Assembly (NCBI RefSeq): GCF_027107535.1
Contig: NZ_CP114283.1
Coordinates: 620,001 to 684,000, forward strand
Source of the DNA: Streptomyces aurantiacus
GTDB taxonomy: Bacteria > Actinomycetota > Actinomycetes > Streptomycetales > Streptomycetaceae
Direction: 5' to 3'
DNA: 64,000 nucleotides
Below the pieces are notes generated by a model. That model saw only the letters and a list, made by a program, of their open reading frames with translations. It was not told where the DNA came from and ran no database searches. Both the position numbers and the translations under genes were made by a program. Shown one piece after another: positions 43,904 through 51,612 of this stretch (positions within the stretch are counted from its first letter, which is position 1; every line of letters starts with the position of its first letter).

Positions 43904-44234
43904 GGGTGTACTCCCTGCAAGACATATGTGTATGGGGCATGTGTGCAACAGGGAACGAAGCTATCAGGGGGGAGTAGAGGGCCTCGGTGGGGCGATGGGG
44001 GATTGTGTGGGGATCGTGAGGCCTGTGCGTGACAGTTGCGAACGGGCCCGCCGTCGGGCCCGCCGAGACCTGCGCCCGGACGGACAACTCCGGCGTAGGG
44101 GACGGACGGTGCGTAAGCGGTAGCACCGAAGGCACTCCGTCCCTCCAAGCCCTTCGACACGCTGAATAGGATCTAAGTAGGCTCAGTGCACCCCCGCTGT
44201 CCCTCCCTCCACACACGACATCAGGACACCCGCC
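43904..44234. promoter_or_regulatory. Divergent promoter region, lipoprotein operon and LysM/BTAD gene
   Basis: A 331-bp gap between divergent genes. It contains a direct repeat GGGCCCGCCG...GGGCCCGCCG (about 44044-44065). AT-richer spots at 43925-43980 and 44160-44185 are the likely promoter sites, but no clear boxes were found. Confidence 0.35.
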
Positions 44235-47219
44235 ATGGCGCGACGTACCACTTCCAACTCGACGGGAAGCTCGCCGGGTCCGAGGAATCGGACGCCGCAG
44301 CCCCTGCCCCGGCGCCGCCGTTCGTTCGGGGACTTCCTGAAGGCGCTCCTCGCCTTCGCCGCCCTGCTCGTGCTGCTGATCGGGGTGCCCGGGGCGCTGG
44401 CCGTGCAGATCGGATGGCCGCTGCCGGGCGGCGCGCCGAGTCTGGACTGGCTCCAGAAAGAGATCAGCGTCGACACGTTCATCAACACGCTGACCGTCGT
44501 CGTCTGGCTCGCCTGGGCCCAGTTCACCGCCTGTGTGCTCGTCGAGATGAAGGCCGCGCTGTCGGGCGTCGGGCTGCCGAACCGGGTGCCCGGGGCCGGG
44601 CCCAGCCAACTGCTCGCGCGACAGCTCGTCGCCGCGTTGCTGCTGGTCGGCGCGACCGCCGCGAGCTTCACCCCGGGTCTGTCGCAGCTCGGGCAGCAGC
44701 TGGAGGGGAACCAGCGGCCGGCCGCCGCCGCGGCGCAGCAGACACCGGGCGGGCTGCTGGGCCAGCAGCAGGAGCAGGCCGCCGCGAGCGCCGCGGCCGC
44801 GCTGGCCGAGCAGGCCGCGAGCGCCGCGCACGCGGACGGCGGCAGTGGCGCCCACGCGTCCGACGACGACACGAAGTTCTACCGGATCCAGCCGCCCGAG
44901 GGCCGCCACCACGACTCCCTCTGGGAGGTCGCGGAGCGCCACCTCGGTGACGGGCGCCGGTACAAGGAGATCTACCAGCTCAACAAGGACCGTACGCAGC
45001 CCGACGGTTCGAAGCTCTCCGAGGCCAGTCTCATCCGGCCCGGCTGGATCATGGAGATGCCGGGCGACGCCCGCGGCGGCGAACTCGTGGAGATGCCCGA
45101 CGAGGCCCCGAAGGTGTCGCCGGAAGTGCAGCGGCAGATCTCCGACTACGCCAGGACCGGAGGCGCGCACCAGCAGGGCGGCGGACAGCAGGGCGGCGGG
45201 TCCGGGTCCCTGGACCGCGACACCGCGCACATCAGTCTTCCCGAGCAGCGGCCCGCGCCCGACCGGGGGCACGGCCAGGGACAGCAAGGACAGCAGGAGC
45301 AGGCCGGCCCCGCCGCCGGCGAGGACAGCGGCTTCGGACTGCCGCAGGCCCTCCTCGGCGCACCCCTCCTCGCCGCCGGGCTCCTGGGCGCCCTCGGCCG
45401 GCGTCGCCGCCAGGCGCTGTGGCAGTCCGCGCTCGGTGCCGTCGGAGGCCGCCGCGGCATGGAGCCGCCGACACCCACCGGTGCCGCCGCCGACGCGCAG
45501 GACGCGCTGCTGGTGGGCGCCGACCCCGAGGGCGTACGCCTGCTCGACCTGTCGCTGCGCGGCCTCGCCGCCTCGCTCGCGGGGGAGTCCCGACCGCTGC
45601 CGACCGTGTACGCGGCCTGGATGAGCGGCAACGGCGACCTGCACCTCCAGCTCGCCCAGCCCGCCGGGAAGCCGCCGGCGCCGTGGCAGCTCGGGCAGGA
45701 CCAGACGTTCTGGATGCTCGCCCGCGCCGACGCCGAGCGGTACGAGGAGGTCGACACGGCCGCCCCGTACCCCGGGCTCGTCAGTCTCGGCACGATGGAC
45801 GACTCGCGGCTGCTGCTCAACCTGGAGGCCGTGCCCGGCATCGTCTCCCTGAGCGGCCGCGAGCAGGACCGTGCGGGTGTCTTCGCCTCCGTGGCGGCCG
45901 AGTTGGCCACCAACGGCTGGTCCGACCGCATGACCATCACGCTCGTCGGCTTCGGCGAGGACCTCACGCCGCTCGCGCCCAACCGGCTCCGCCACCTCGA
46001 CGACGTCGAGGCGCTCGTGGAGACCATGGAGGCGGAGACGCGGCAGCGGCGCGGTGCGCTGGGCGCGGCAGGACAGGACTCGGTGCTCACCGGGCGTACG
46101 GGCCCTGCCCAGCACACCCGTTGGGCACCGCACCTCGTGCTGCTCGCCGCCGAGCCGACCGCCGAGGACGCCGTCAAGCTTGCCGAACTGGCCGCCGACG
46201 CAAGCCGGTTGGGCATCGGCTACCTCGTCGGCACGCAGTCGGGCGATCTGCCCGGCGCCGCCTGGGAGATGGAGATCACCGGCGAGGGCAAGCTCCTCGC
46301 GCCGCTCCTCGGGCTCGAACTCGACGCGCAGCTCCTGCCGGTGGCCCAGCAGCGGGCCGTCGTCGAGCTGTTCACCGACGCCGACCCCGAGCGCGACGAC
46401 GACCGGCCGACGACCACTCCGCCGTTCCTCGTCGACATCAGCGAGCAGGGCCGTCCCGCGGTGTACGCGCGGCTCGTCGGCCCGTACGAGATCATCGGCC
46501 TGGAGACGCCGGACGGTGAGCGCAGTGCGCTGCTGCACGAGGCGCTGGCACTGCTGCTGCTGCACCGGGAGGGCGTGCACCCGCGGGTGCTGTCCTCCGC
46601 GCTCTGGCCGCGCGGTGTCACGGACGACGTGCGGGACGCGCTCGTCGAGAGGCTGCGCGCCTGGCTCGGCAACGACCCCGACGGCACGGGGCGGCTCGGC
46701 ACCGACCCGACCGGGCGGCTCAAGCTCGCCAAGTCCGTCGTGTCCGACCTGGACGTGCTGCGGTCGCTGTACCACGAGGCCACGCAGGGGCGGGGTGCCA
46801 ACAGCCGCGCGGTGCGCGGACGTCTGCTGACCGACGCGCTGGTCCTGGTACGCGGGCCGCTGCTGGCCGAACGGCCGGCCGGGCGCTACGGCTGGCTGAC
46901 CCACGAGATCATCGACGCCCAACTGCCGCTGCTCGTCGCGGACATCGGGCTCGCCCTCTCCGCGTTCCACCTGGAGAAGGGCCGGGCGGAGAAGGCCATC
47001 GAGGCGCTCGACGCGGCGCTGGGCTCCGCCCCGGGCGACGAGCGCCTGTGGAACGAGCTGCTGCGGGCCACGCACGCCACGGACGACTCCGAGCGGCTCC
47101 AGAGGGTCGCCGCCGACCTCGTGTCCCGCAGCGGGGCCCGCGGGCTGCCGCCCCGGACCGAGGCGCTGCTGGACGAGCTGCTGCCGACCTGGCGCAGCGG
47201 CGTCGCCGCCGTGGGATGA
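44235..47219 (+). CDS. Membrane protein with LysM domain and C-terminal BTAD-like domain
   Basis: A 994-aa protein. The N-terminus has a basic tail and about three membrane segments (LLAFAALLVLLIGVPGALAV, TLTVVVWLAWAQFTACVL, LVAALLLVGATAASF). A Gln/Ala-rich spacer (about 155-205) is followed by a LysM-like domain (about 214-275: HDSLWEVAERHLGDGRRYKE, YQLNKD, LIRPGWIMEMP). Another Gly/Gln linker and a membrane segment (LLGAPLLAAGLLGALG) precede a large cytoplasmic part ending in a bacterial transcriptional activator domain (BTAD, about 760-994). Such LysM-BTAD proteins are often near Tad genes in Streptomyces. It overlaps the prepilin peptidase gene by 4 nt. Confidence 0.8.
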   Translation: MARRTTSNSTGSSPGPRNRTPQPLPRRRRSFGDFLKALLAFAALLVLLIGVPGALAVQIGWPLPGGAPSLDWLQKEISVDTFINTLTVVVWLAWAQFTACVLVEMKAALSGVGLPNRVPGAGPSQLLARQLVAALLLVGATAASFTPGLSQLGQQLEGNQRPAAAAAQQTPGGLLGQQQEQAAASAAAALAEQAASAAHADGGSGAHASDDDTKFYRIQPPEGRHHDSLWEVAERHLGDGRRYKEIYQLNKDRTQPDGSKLSEASLIRPGWIMEMPGDARGGELVEMPDEAPKVSPEVQRQISDYARTGGAHQQGGGQQGGGSGSLDRDTAHISLPEQRPAPDRGHGQGQQGQQEQAGPAAGEDSGFGLPQALLGAPLLAAGLLGALGRRRRQALWQSALGAVGGRRGMEPPTPTGAAADAQDALLVGADPEGVRLLDLSLRGLAASLAGESRPLPTVYAAWMSGNGDLHLQLAQPAGKPPAPWQLGQDQTFWMLARADAERYEEVDTAAPYPGLVSLGTMDDSRLLLNLEAVPGIVSLSGREQDRAGVFASVAAELATNGWSDRMTITLVGFGEDLTPLAPNRLRHLDDVEALVETMEAETRQRRGALGAAGQDSVLTGRTGPAQHTRWAPHLVLLAAEPTAEDAVKLAELAADASRLGIGYLVGTQSGDLPGAAWEMEITGEGKLLAPLLGLELDAQLLPVAQQRAVVELFTDADPERDDDRPTTTPPFLVDISEQGRPAVYARLVGPYEIIGLETPDGERSALLHEALALLLLHREGVHPRVLSSALWPRGVTDDVRDALVERLRAWLGNDPDGTGRLGTDPTGRLKLAKSVVSDLDVLRSLYHEATQGRGANSRAVRGRLLTDALVLVRGPLLAERPAGRYGWLTHEIIDAQLPLLVADIGLALSAFHLEKGRAEKAIEALDAALGSAPGDERLWNELLRATHATDDSERLQRVAADLVSRSGARGLPPRTEALLDELLPTWRSGVAAVG

Positions 47220-47959
47220 ACGGCCTCCAGCCGGTCGACCTGCTGACGATCGTCGGCGCCGCCCTGTGGGGCGGCGTCGCCGGTCTGTTCGTGCCCCGCC
47301 CCGCACACCGCTTCTCGGTCGCCCCCGGCGAGGACTGGCAGGACCGGTGCCCCGAGGGCCACCCCCTCGCCGGCTGGGCCGGCCCGGCCCGCTGCGCGGA
47401 CTGCGGCGGGCGGGCGTACGGCCCGAGCGCCCTCCTTCTCTCCCTCGCCACCGCTCTCGTCTGCGGAGCCCTCGCCGCGGCGACCGGCGCCCGCCCCGAA
47501 CTGGCCGTCTGGCTGCTGCTCGCCCCCCTCGGCGTGCTGCTCGCCGTCGTGGACTTCCGCGTGCAGCGCCTGCCGGACGTGCTGACGCTGTCCCTGGCGG
47601 GGGCCGCCCTGGTCCTGCTCGCGGGCGCCGCGGCCGCGCCCGAGGACGCCGGGTCCTGGCCGACCGCGCTGTACGGAGCCCTCGCCCTCGGCGCCGGATA
47701 CTTCGTCCTCTTCCTCATCAACCCCAACGGCATGGGGTTCGGCGACGTGAAACTCGCCCTCGGTCTCGGTGCCGTCCTCGGCTGGTACGGCTGGGGGACC
47801 GTGCTGCTCGGCACCTTCGCCGGGTTCCTGTTCGGCGGGCTCTACGGACTGGGGCTCGTCGTCGCCCGCAGGGCCGGGCGCAAGACGTCCATCCCGTTCG
47901 GGCCGTTCCTGATCGCCGGGGCCTTCGCCGGCCTGCTCATCGGGGCGTACGCGGCCTGA
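47216..47959 (+). CDS. Prepilin peptidase (A24 family)
   Basis: The 247-aa integral membrane aspartic protease would cut the leader of the pilin and pseudopilins at 34738-35953. The two catalytic aspartates lie in AVVDFRVQRLPD and in the GxGD motif GMGFGDVKLALG. A cytoplasmic zinc-type cysteine cluster (RCPEGHP, RCADCGG) is present, as in full-length PilD. About six membrane segments follow. ATG 47216 overlaps the LysM/BTAD stop. It is separated from the pilus operon by about 10.8 kb of mostly accessory genes. Confidence 0.9.
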   Translation: MNGLQPVDLLTIVGAALWGGVAGLFVPRPAHRFSVAPGEDWQDRCPEGHPLAGWAGPARCADCGGRAYGPSALLLSLATALVCGALAAATGARPELAVWLLLAPLGVLLAVVDFRVQRLPDVLTLSLAGAALVLLAGAAAAPEDAGSWPTALYGALALGAGYFVLFLINPNGMGFGDVKLALGLGAVLGWYGWGTVLLGTFAGFLFGGLYGLGLVVARRAGRKTSIPFGPFLIAGAFAGLLIGAYAA

Positions 47960-48063
47960 CGTCGGGTGATCGGCAAGGGGCGAGCGGCCTGACGTCCGGG
48001 GCGCGGACCGGCTGGCGTACGCTGGATCAGTCCGTCCACACCCCTATGAAAGGGACCGTCCCG

Positions 48064-49263
48064 GTGACCGAGAAGGCCGACCTTCAGTCCGTCCTCGACC
48101 GTGCCGCCGAGGGTGGGCGGATCACCCCGGAGGAGGCGCTCGACCTCTACCGCGACGCCCCGCTGCACGCGCTGGGCTCCGCCGCGGACACCGTACGCCG
48201 CCGCCGGTACGCCGGTACGGAGCACATCGCGACGTACATCATCGAGCGCAACATCAACTACACGAACGTCTGCGTCACGGCGTGCAAGTTCTGCGCCTTC
48301 TACGCGCCGCCGAAGGACACCGCCAAGGGCTGGACGCGCGACCTCGACGACATCCTGCGCCGCTGCGCCGAGACCGTCGAACTCGGCGGCACGCAGATCA
48401 TGTTCCAGGGCGGACACCACCCGGACTTCGGTGTCGAGTACTACGAGAAGCACTTCTCCGCGATCAAGGCCGCCTACCCGCAGCTCGTCATCCACAGCCT
48501 GGGGGCGAGCGAGGTCGAGCACATGGCCCGGATCTCCAAGGTGAGCGTCGAGGAGGCGATCCAGCGCATCCACGCGGCCGGGCTCGACTCCTTCGCCGGC
48601 GCCGGCGCCGAGCTGCTCCCCGCCCGGCCCCGCAAGGCCATCGCCCCGCTGAAGGAGAGCGGCGAGCGCTGGCTGGAGATCATGGAGGCCGCGCACAACC
48701 TGGGCGTGGAGTCCACGTCCACCATGCTCATGGGCACCGGCGAGACCAACGCCGAGCGCATCGAGCACCTGCGCATGATCCGTGACGTGCAGGACCGGAC
48801 GGGCGGCTTCCGCGCCTTCATCCCGTACACGTACCAGCCCGAGAACAACCACCTCAAGGGCCGTACGCAGGCCACGCTCTTCGAGTACCTGCGGATGATC
48901 GCCATCGCGCGGCTGTTCATGGACAACATCGCCCACATCCAGGGTTCCTGGCTCACCACCGGCAAGGAGGTCGGCCAGCTGTCGCTGCACTACGGCGCGG
49001 ACGACCTCGGTTCGATCATGCTGGAGGAGAACGTCGTCTCCTCGGCCGGTGCCAAGCACCGCTCCAACCGCATGGAGATCATCGACCTGATCCGCAAGGC
49101 CGGCCGCGTCCCGGCCCAGCGGGCCACCACGTACGAGCACCTCGTCGTCCACGACGACCCGGCGAACGACCCCGTCGACGAGCGGGTCCAGTCGCACATC
49201 TCGTCGACGGCGATCGAGGGCGGCACCGCCCACCCCGAGCTGAAGCTCCTCGCCTCCAACTAG
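48064..49263 (+). CDS. mqnC: Cyclic dehypoxanthine futalosine synthase MqnC (radical SAM)
   Basis: The 399-aa radical SAM enzyme converts dehypoxanthine futalosine to its cyclic form in the futalosine route to menaquinone. The [4Fe-4S] motif is CVTACKFCAF (CxxxCxxC). Further MqnC signatures are GGTQIMFQGGHHPDFG, GLDSFAGAGAELL and IAHIQGSWLTTGKEVGQLSL. GTG 48064 is chosen because GGGA precedes it; ATG 48046 in the same frame lacks a site. mqnA is at 2113. Confidence 0.95.
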   Translation: MTEKADLQSVLDRAAEGGRITPEEALDLYRDAPLHALGSAADTVRRRRYAGTEHIATYIIERNINYTNVCVTACKFCAFYAPPKDTAKGWTRDLDDILRRCAETVELGGTQIMFQGGHHPDFGVEYYEKHFSAIKAAYPQLVIHSLGASEVEHMARISKVSVEEAIQRIHAAGLDSFAGAGAELLPARPRKAIAPLKESGERWLEIMEAAHNLGVESTSTMLMGTGETNAERIEHLRMIRDVQDRTGGFRAFIPYTYQPENNHLKGRTQATLFEYLRMIAIARLFMDNIAHIQGSWLTTGKEVGQLSLHYGADDLGSIMLEENVVSSAGAKHRSNRMEIIDLIRKAGRVPAQRATTYEHLVVHDDPANDPVDERVQSHISSTAIEGGTAHPELKLLASN

Positions 49264-49267
49264 CCCG

Positions 49268-49720
49268 GTGGCACTGACGATCCACGCGGCGGACGAGCTG
49301 CGTCACACCTGGGACGGCCACGACCCGGTCGAGGGCGGGGCCGTCGCGGTGGAGGGTGCCCGGATCGCCGCGACGGGTCCGCTCGCGGAGCTGGTGGAAC
49401 GGTTTCCGGGCGCGCGTGTGCGGCAGTGGCCCGGCGTCCTCGGGCCGGGCCTCGTCCTCGACGGCCCGCTCCCGGACGCGCCGACGCCGCGCGAGCGGGT
49501 GCACGCCGCGCTGAAGCGGGGCGCGGTGGCGGTCCTGGCGGAGTACGCCGACACGGCCGAGCTGCGGGCGGCGGCCGGGCGCAACGACGTGGTCGTCCTG
49601 GCCCGCGTGCGCCCCGCCGCGATCACCGACGCGGGCCGGGCCGACCTCGCGGTCTTCGACGCGGACGGGGCGTGCGTGGCGACCGTGTGCGCCGGTCGCC
49701 TGGTGCATCGGCGCCGATGA
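49268..49720 (+). CDS. Imidazolonepropionase-like N-terminal domain protein
   Basis: A 150-aa protein that resembles only the N-terminal beta-sandwich part of amidohydrolases (IHAADELRHTWDGHDPVEGG, AVAVEGARIAATGPLAELVE, VLGPGLVLDGPL). The metal-binding barrel is missing; there is no HxH motif. It follows mqnC by 4 nt, so a menaquinone-related or accessory role is possible. The GTG start has weak support (CCCG before it). It could be a degenerate hydrolase kept for another function. Confidence 0.65.
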   Translation: MALTIHAADELRHTWDGHDPVEGGAVAVEGARIAATGPLAELVERFPGARVRQWPGVLGPGLVLDGPLPDAPTPRERVHAALKRGAVAVLAEYADTAELRAAAGRNDVVVLARVRPAAITDAGRADLAVFDADGACVATVCAGRLVHRRR

Positions 49721-49773
49721 CTCGGCGGGTCGGGGCGGGTCGGCTGGGGTTCGGGTGCGGGTGAGTGGGGGCT

Positions 49774-49809
49774 TGTCGCGCAGTTCCCCGCGCCCCTGAG
49801 GGACAAGAG
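49774..49809. repeat. Streptomyces-type GCGCAGTTCCCCGCGCCCCT element with flanking stem
   Basis: GCGCAGTTCCCCGCGCCCCT (about 49777-49796) is a motif I know as very frequent in Streptomyces intergenic regions. Here it is flanked by CTTGTC and GACAAG, which can pair. It lies between convergent genes and probably ends transcription. Confidence 0.6.
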
Positions 49810-49823
49810 CCGCCGCCCTCACA

Positions 49824-50849
49824 TCACCCCGTGAACGCCTCGGCGAAGTCGCCGGCCTCCTGCTCGACCCCGCTGCAATTCGTCGCCGCGTCATCCGAGG
49901 CGGCATCGTCTCCTTCACACGGCTGGTCCCGGAACGTCGACCACATCGACACCCACGCCACCCCCTTCTCCTCCGCGAACGACCTGACCTGCGCAGCGTC
50001 GGACAGGGAGAACGTCTCGTTGTCCACGTCGTTGACGCCGAGCATCGACGTGAGGGCGAGCCCCCGCCAGGCCCCCTCGTCCGACAGCCCGAAGACGTCC
50101 TCCAGCTGGTCGTGGGCGGCCTGGGCCGACGTCTTCGCGTAGTCGCCCATGTCCTCGTCGTACGTGCTGCCGTAGTTCATGGTCATGATGTTGACCGTGG
50201 ACACCTGGACGCCGTTGTCGTTGGCCGACTCCAGCAGCGCCAGACCGTCGTCGTCGAGGCCGGACGGCATCACGGGCAGCGTGAAGGTGACCGCCAGGCC
50301 GGAGCGTTCCTTCTGGAGCAGCGCTATCGCCTCGGAGCGCAGCGCGACCGAGTCGGAGTCGGTCAACTGCTCGCCCTCGACGTCGAAGTCGGCCTCCGTG
50401 GCCCCGGCCGCGTCGAGCGCCTTCCCGTAGGCGGCGGCCAGTTCCGAGGCGCTGTCGCAGGTCGAGGCGAGCTCCTTGCCGGAGGCTCCGCCGAAGGAGA
50501 CGCGCACGGCGGAGCCGGACTCCGTCAGCGCCGAGATACGGGACTTCACCGCCGAGTCGCCGATCGCGGTCGTGCCGTTCCACTTCGGCGTGCAGCTGCT
50601 GCCGTCCGAGATGACGAAGGCCAGGTTGTACGCCGAGGGGGAGCCGGCCGAGTCGTTGCCGGAGGCGGTGGTGGCGCTGACGTACGGGGCGTAAGCGGTG
50701 CCCGACGAACCCTCGGACGGTGACGGGCTGTTTTGCCGGGGGCTCGTGGACGCCGTGCCGGAAGGGTCGTCCGTCCCCGCGGAACACCCCGCGCCGGCCA
50801 GGGTGAACAGGCAGACGAGCCCGGCAGCCGGCTTCAGGAAATTCCTCAT
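49824..50849 (-). CDS. GH18-like (chitinase-type) lipoprotein
   Basis: A 341-aa secreted lipoprotein: signal MRNFLKPAAGLVCLFTLAGA with lipobox LAGAGC, a Ser/Thr/Pro linker, then a barrel like family 18 glycosidases. The motif ADFDVEGEQLTD fits DxDxE, so the catalytic glutamate appears present; SVRVSFGGASG and VNIMTMNYGS (as VNIMTMNYGSTYDED) are the usual neighbours. It would act on chitin-like or peptidoglycan-like glycans outside the cell. ATG 50849 follows GGGAG. Activity was not tested and substrate is uncertain. Confidence 0.82.
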   Translation of the reverse strand: MRNFLKPAAGLVCLFTLAGAGCSAGTDDPSGTASTSPRQNSPSPSEGSSGTAYAPYVSATTASGNDSAGSPSAYNLAFVISDGSSCTPKWNGTTAIGDSAVKSRISALTESGSAVRVSFGGASGKELASTCDSASELAAAYGKALDAAGATEADFDVEGEQLTDSDSVALRSEAIALLQKERSGLAVTFTLPVMPSGLDDDGLALLESANDNGVQVSTVNIMTMNYGSTYDEDMGDYAKTSAQAAHDQLEDVFGLSDEGAWRGLALTSMLGVNDVDNETFSLSDAAQVRSFAEEKGVAWVSMWSTFRDQPCEGDDAASDDAATNCSGVEQEAGDFAEAFTG

Positions 50850-51145
50850 CGCGCATGCTCCCACCTCTTGTGACTCCTGTCCCGGGACGGAAACACAGTG
50901 CGTTCCCGGAGTGGAAATGTCTCACGAACGGCCGTGCCGCACGAATACAGGAAACGCACGGGAAGCTCATGGAAACGGATGGGCAAATGGGGTCAACCGG
51001 GCATGGATATGCGGACATTGAGCATTTTCTCGGCGCTCCTCGTCCTGTCCGGCGAACAGGGATTCTCTCAGGGAAAAGACAGGCTCGGACTTTTCTCATG
51101 GCGGTCTCACAAGAGAACCTGAGTTTCGGACACATAAAGGCTGCC

Positions 51146-51151
51146 TAATAT
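51146..51151 (+). promoter_or_regulatory. TAATAT -10 candidate; probable leaderless start of the next gene
   Basis: TAATAT ends 7 nt before ATG 51159, the usual spacing for a leaderless transcript. No good ribosome binding site precedes the ATG. The region 50850-51145 is AT-richer than its surroundings and separates two divergent genes; I see no gene in it. Confidence 0.45.
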
Positions 51152-51158
51152 CCGGGGA

Positions 51159-51593
51159 ATGCATTCCGAGCCTGCCATCGAATCCCGCGCCGCCGGGCGC
51201 GGCCGCCGCCGCAAACGCGGCAACGGGCCGAACGGGTCCGAAGACGGTCCCGTGTTCGTCGACAGCTCCGGGCGCAGGGCCAGGCTGCTGCGCCGGATCG
51301 GCCTCCTCCTCGGCGTCGTCTGTATCGGGTACGCGGTCGTGCTCGGCATGGCGTTCATGGGCTGGGGCCCCTCGCTCTCCCCGTCCTCACTGCTGCCCTT
51401 CGGGGGCGGCCCGGGCGGCGGCCGGAACTCCGGCCCCGGCGGCGGCGTCCGGCCGCAGGGCGGCACCGGCACCCCGCCCGCGCGGCCCACCGGCGCCCCG
51501 CCCTCGGGCGTGGCCACCGGCGCCGCTCCCACCGCCGCCCCGTCGGCGCCCGTCTCCGCCCCGACCGCGTCCGCCTCCGCGGCCGCCAACTGA
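51159..51593 (+). CDS. Small membrane protein with Pro/Ala-rich tail, upstream of polysaccharide synthase
   Basis: The 144-aa product has a basic N-terminus, one membrane segment (LLRRIGLLLGVVCIGYAVVL) and an outside Gly/Pro/Ala/Thr-rich tail of about 75 aa. It is followed 19 nt later by the bifunctional deacetylase/glycosyltransferase, so it is probably an accessory subunit. This gene order recalls matA-matB of S. lividans, which make a poly-N-acetylglucosamine-like cell-surface polymer; the resemblance is in layout and I cannot confirm homology. Confidence 0.6.
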   Translation: MHSEPAIESRAAGRGRRRKRGNGPNGSEDGPVFVDSSGRRARLLRRIGLLLGVVCIGYAVVLGMAFMGWGPSLSPSSLLPFGGGPGGGRNSGPGGGVRPQGGTGTPPARPTGAPPSGVATGAAPTAAPSAPVSAPTASASAAAN

Positions 51594-51612
51594 CCGGAAC
51601 GCACCCACACTC

